Shown: positions 7,312-8,342 of the stretch, one piece after another
Layout: every line of letters starts with the position of its first letter
How positions within the stretch are numbered: the stretch's first letter is position 1
NCBI GenBank assembly: GCA_009691645.1
Contig: SIAT01000075.1
Span: 1-8,342, forward strand
Source: Pedosphaera sp.
Lineage (GTDB): Bacteria; Verrucomicrobiota; Verrucomicrobiia; Limisphaerales; SIAT01
Direction of reading: 5' to 3'
Length of the DNA stretch: 8,342 nt
The notes under the pieces: model-generated
What the model was told of the DNA's origin: nothing
Seen by the model: the letters and a program-made list of their open reading frames with translations, nothing else
Databases searched by the model: none
Position numbers and translations under genes: made by a program

Positions 7312-8342
7312 AACATTTTCTCCAACGCGCGGTGGTTCACCTTGCCGGTGCCGAGCTTGGGGATCTCGCGCACCACCTTCAGCTCGCGCGGCACGCAGAG
7401 GTTGGTGAGGCCGCTCGCGCGGATGGCCGCACGGATCTCCTCGAGCGTCACGCGCGCCTCGTTGGTCACGGCCACGAGCACCTCGCCCTTTTCCTCGTCC
7501 GGCCGCGAGATCACCGCCACTTCGGTGCGCAAACCGAAATGCTTGAACACACCGCCCACGGCGTCCTCCACCGCGGTGAGGCTCACCATCTCGCCGCTGA
7601 CTTTGGCGAACCGTTTCATGCGGCCGAGAATCCGCACGTAGCGCTGCTCATCCACGCTCACGATGTCGCCAGTGTCGTACCAGCCCCCGAGCGACTGGAA
7701 GGCGGCGTTGGCGTCGGGGTTCAGGTAAGCGTGCATCACGTTCGGTCCGCGCACGAAAAGACGGCCACCGTCGGCCACGCCTTCGACTGGTTCGAGCCGG
7801 TATTCCATCGCGGGCAAAAGCCGCCCGGCCGAACCGCCCGCATACTCGAGCGGCGTGTTCACGCTCACGCCCGGGCCGCATTCGGTCGCGCCGTAGCCTT
7901 CGAGAATCCGCACGCCAAATCGCTCGGACCACGCCTGCGCCGTCGCCTGCTGCACTTTCTCCGCACCGGCGAAGAGGTAACGTAGCGTGCGAAAATCGTA
8001 CGGATGCGCTTTGCGCGCGTAGCCGTTCAGGAAGGTGTTCGTGCTGAGTAACACGGTGCAGTTGCGATCGTAGAACGCCGTTGGCACCAGCTTGTATTGC
8101 AGCGGCGAAGGGAAAAGGAACACGTGCATCCCGCGCACCAGCGGCAGCAACGTGCCGACCGTGAGGCCGAAGCTGTGGAAGAGCGGCAGGCAATTGAAGA
8201 TGCGGTCGCTCTCGCCGAGATCGGTCACGAGCAGCATCTGGCGGATGTTCGCGAGCAGGTTCCCGTGTGTCAGCGACACGCCCTTCGGCATGCCCTCCGA
8301 GCCGCTGGTGAAAAGCACGACCGCCTCGTTCGAGAAGGGCGA
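7308..8342 (-). CDS. aas: Aas-like acyl-ACP synthetase domain (partial, 5' end outside window)
   Basis: This AMP-forming ligase matches the C-terminal half of Aas, the enzyme that activates fatty acids onto acyl carrier protein and re-acylates lysophosphatidylethanolamine at the inner membrane. The visible 344 residues are open from the window edge. They include the phosphate-binding loop TSGSEGMPKG (12-21), PLFHSFG (53-59), EGYGATECGP (148-157), YDTGD (222-226), the hinge region GRMKRFAKVSGE (240-251) and the catalytic C-terminal Lys334 in LGTGK. Stretches such as LFHSFGLTVG, FLFPSPLQYK, YDRNCTVL, FLNGYARKAHPYDF, RILEGYG and GEMVSL resemble E. coli Aas closely, as I recall that sequence, more than ordinary long-chain acyl-CoA ligases. 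The acyltransferase (PlsC-like) half expected in Aas would lie beyond the right edge, so whether it is fused here is unknown. The frame ends in TGA at 7310-7308, overlapping the GTG start of the downstream lipase by 4 bases, which indicates an operon with translational coupling. Confidence 0.9.
   Translation of the reverse strand, partial: SPFSNEAVVLFTSGSEGMPKGVSLTHGNLLANIRQMLLVTDLGESDRIFNCLPLFHSFGLTVGTLLPLVRGMHVFLFPSPLQYKLVPTAFYDRNCTVLLSTNTFLNGYARKAHPYDFRTLRYLFAGAEKVQQATAQAWSERFGVRILEGYGATECGPGVSVNTPLEYAGGSAGRLLPAMEYRLEPVEGVADGGRLFVRGPNVMHAYLNPDANAAFQSLGGWYDTGDIVSVDEQRYVRILGRMKRFAKVSGEMVSLTAVEDAVGGVFKHFGLRTEVAVISRPDEEKGEVLVAVTNEARVTLEEIRAAIRASGLTNLCVPRELKVVREIPKLGTGKVNHRALEKML
7319..7323 (-). 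promoter_or_regulatory. Shine-Dalgarno sequence deciding the hidden lipase start
   Basis: On the minus strand GGAGA (7323-7319) lies 7-8 bases before the GTG at 7311-7309. It is the clearest ribosome-binding site in the window. It sits within the last codons of aas and supports the overlapped GTG as the original lipase start, rather than the GTG at 7222 that opens the middle frame. Confidence 0.55.

Overview
The window is GC-rich, densely coded bacterial DNA. It holds five protein-coding loci and very little intergenic space. The gene set suggests a Gram-negative-type bacterium: a Rep/PcrA/UvrD helicase, an MsbA-like ABC exporter, a GYF_2/WG-repeat membrane protein, an Aas-type acyl-ACP synthetase, and two alpha/beta hydrolases. 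The lack of clear Shine-Dalgarno sequences at most starts, the GYF_2 plus WG-repeat architecture and a short AT-rich heptamer repeat inside a GC-rich gene would fit the Verrucomicrobiota/Planctomycetota group. That placement is an inference, not a marker-based assignment.

Layout. Positions 1-177 hold no supported gene, only a weak terminator-like hairpin near 71-98. A UvrD/Rep-type DNA helicase runs on the minus strand (178-2187). It is divergent, across a 161-bp gap, from a plus-strand ABC exporter half-transporter (2349-4214). After a short intergenic stretch with a perfect DnaA-box 9-mer and a hairpin comes a plus-strand gene (4314-5768) for a single-pass membrane protein with an N-terminal GYF_2 domain and nine WG repeats. 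It meets the next gene tail to tail: one CTAG tetranucleotide carries both stop codons.

The right third is a tightly packed minus-strand operon read from the right edge leftwards. It starts with the C-terminal synthetase part of an Aas-like acyl-ACP synthetase (7308-8342, 5' end outside the window). Next is a lipase-family alpha/beta hydrolase (6570-7311) broken by two single-base frameshifts, then a second alpha/beta hydrolase (5765-6568). The first junction is a 4-base GTGA stop/start overlap and the second leaves one base between stop and start. Activation of fatty acids for phospholipid re-acylation together with two esterase/lipase-type enzymes suggests a lipid turnover or membrane remodelling operon.

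The observation most worth a second look is the broken lipase. Its start is hidden in a short frame overlapping the aas stop, with a good Shine-Dalgarno sequence. Its catalytic Ser is in one frame and its Asp and His are in another. Both breaks are equivalent to the loss of a single base, and the neighbouring genes show no such damage. No defence system, mobile element, CRISPR array, tRNA or rRNA was seen.
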